From contig NZ_CP087952.1 in NCBI RefSeq assembly GCF_028752835.1, forward strand, positions 2,337,041 through 2,401,040: a DNA stretch of 64,000 nt, in the 5' to 3' direction. This DNA comes from Desulfosarcina sp. BuS5 (GTDB lineage: Bacteria > Desulfobacterota > Desulfobacteria > Desulfobacterales > BuS5). The translations under genes and the position numbers were made by a program. Under the pieces are notes generated by a model that searched no databases, had not been told where the DNA came from, and worked only from the letters and a program-made list of their open reading frames with translations. Positions 63,929 through 64,000 of the stretch are shown one piece after another. Within the stretch, counting starts at the first letter, position 1, and the number at the start of each line of letters is the position of its first letter.

Positions 63929-64000
63929 ATGATAAAAACCGCTATTATTTTAGCTGCCGGCATAGGCGTACGTTTGCGTCCATTGACTCTTGATACTCCA
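63929..64000 (+). CDS. Sugar-phosphate nucleotidyltransferase, 5' end (cut by window edge)
   Basis: 24 visible codons, MIKTAIILAAGIGVRLRPLT, show the NTP_transferase start (L-A-A-G-x-G-x-R-L-x-P-L-T). It would activate a sugar or cyclitol phosphate made by the preceding genes. Spacing of 4 bp after the SDR stop suggests the same operon. Class not decidable from the fragment. Confidence 0.75.
   Translation, partial: MIKTAIILAAGIGVRLRPLTLDTP

Overview
The window looks like a chromosomal piece of a Desulfobacterota (Deltaproteobacteria, Desulfobacterales-like) bacterium. This is inferred from the multi-domain PAS/REC histidine kinases, NtrC-type regulators with sigma-54 promoters, the GGGGACACCATAC-type ends of REP-associated transposase copies, and an EPS-type MarR regulator; no rRNA, tRNA or housekeeping marker confirms it. 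Gene order is almost entirely on the plus strand.

Region 1 (1-8.5 kb) is a chemotaxis operon: the CheA 3' end, a short CheR-like methyltransferase, a soluble poly-HAMP receptor built from nearly identical tandem units, CheW, CheD, CheR, a receiver-histidine kinase, and CheB. A minus-strand nucleotidyltransferase pair follows (8.6-9.3 kb).

Region 2 (9.9-21.6 kb) is a second signalling block. A membrane histidine kinase, whose start is separated from its frame by a 59-nt poly-A tract, is followed by an NtrC-type sigma-54 activator. Downstream lie two matching palindromes, a sigma-54 promoter, a Cys-rich small protein, a REC-PAS-kinase-REC protein, a second CheW and a transmembrane receptor. 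A separate sigma-54 promoter precedes a PhnD-like sensor hybrid kinase. Kinase plus NtrC regulator probably switch on this chemosensory set.

Region 3 (21.8-47.5 kb) is a scrambled accessory island. It starts with an EPS-type MarR regulator and a ComEA-like protein. It then holds an IS66/DUF4338 element, REP-type tyrosine transposases, four copies of a defective ~0.5-kb transposase derivative, an IS4 fragment, palindromic mini-elements and many toxin-antitoxin modules, several with the toxin disabled. Interspersed are parts of a legionaminic-acid-type nonulosonate pathway: intact legB and legC, broken neuD, broken neuB, and a broken nucleotidyltransferase interrupted by a MITE with a TTA target duplication.

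Region 4 (47.5-64 kb) is a mostly intact surface-glycan operon: methyltransferase, PHP protein, ATP-grasp protein, epimerase, neuB, (broken ORF6N), neuC, CBS-nucleotidyltransferase, a second NeuB-like synthase, an SpsF-Gfo/Idh fusion, an SDR, a ParB-like/methyltransferase protein, and then an unusual run of GAPDH-like, P-loop kinase, dehydroquinate-synthase-like cyclase, SDR and a nucleotidyltransferase cut by the right edge. Parts of neuB and of the CBS-nucleotidyltransferase in regions 3 and 4 are nearly identical at DNA level with sharp boundaries, so the two sets have recombined. legB and legC (region 3) together with neuB, neuC and the CBS-nucleotidyltransferase (region 4) would make most of a legionaminate pathway, but every neuD (N-acetyltransferase) copy here is broken and no classical CMP-nonulosonate synthetase is visible.
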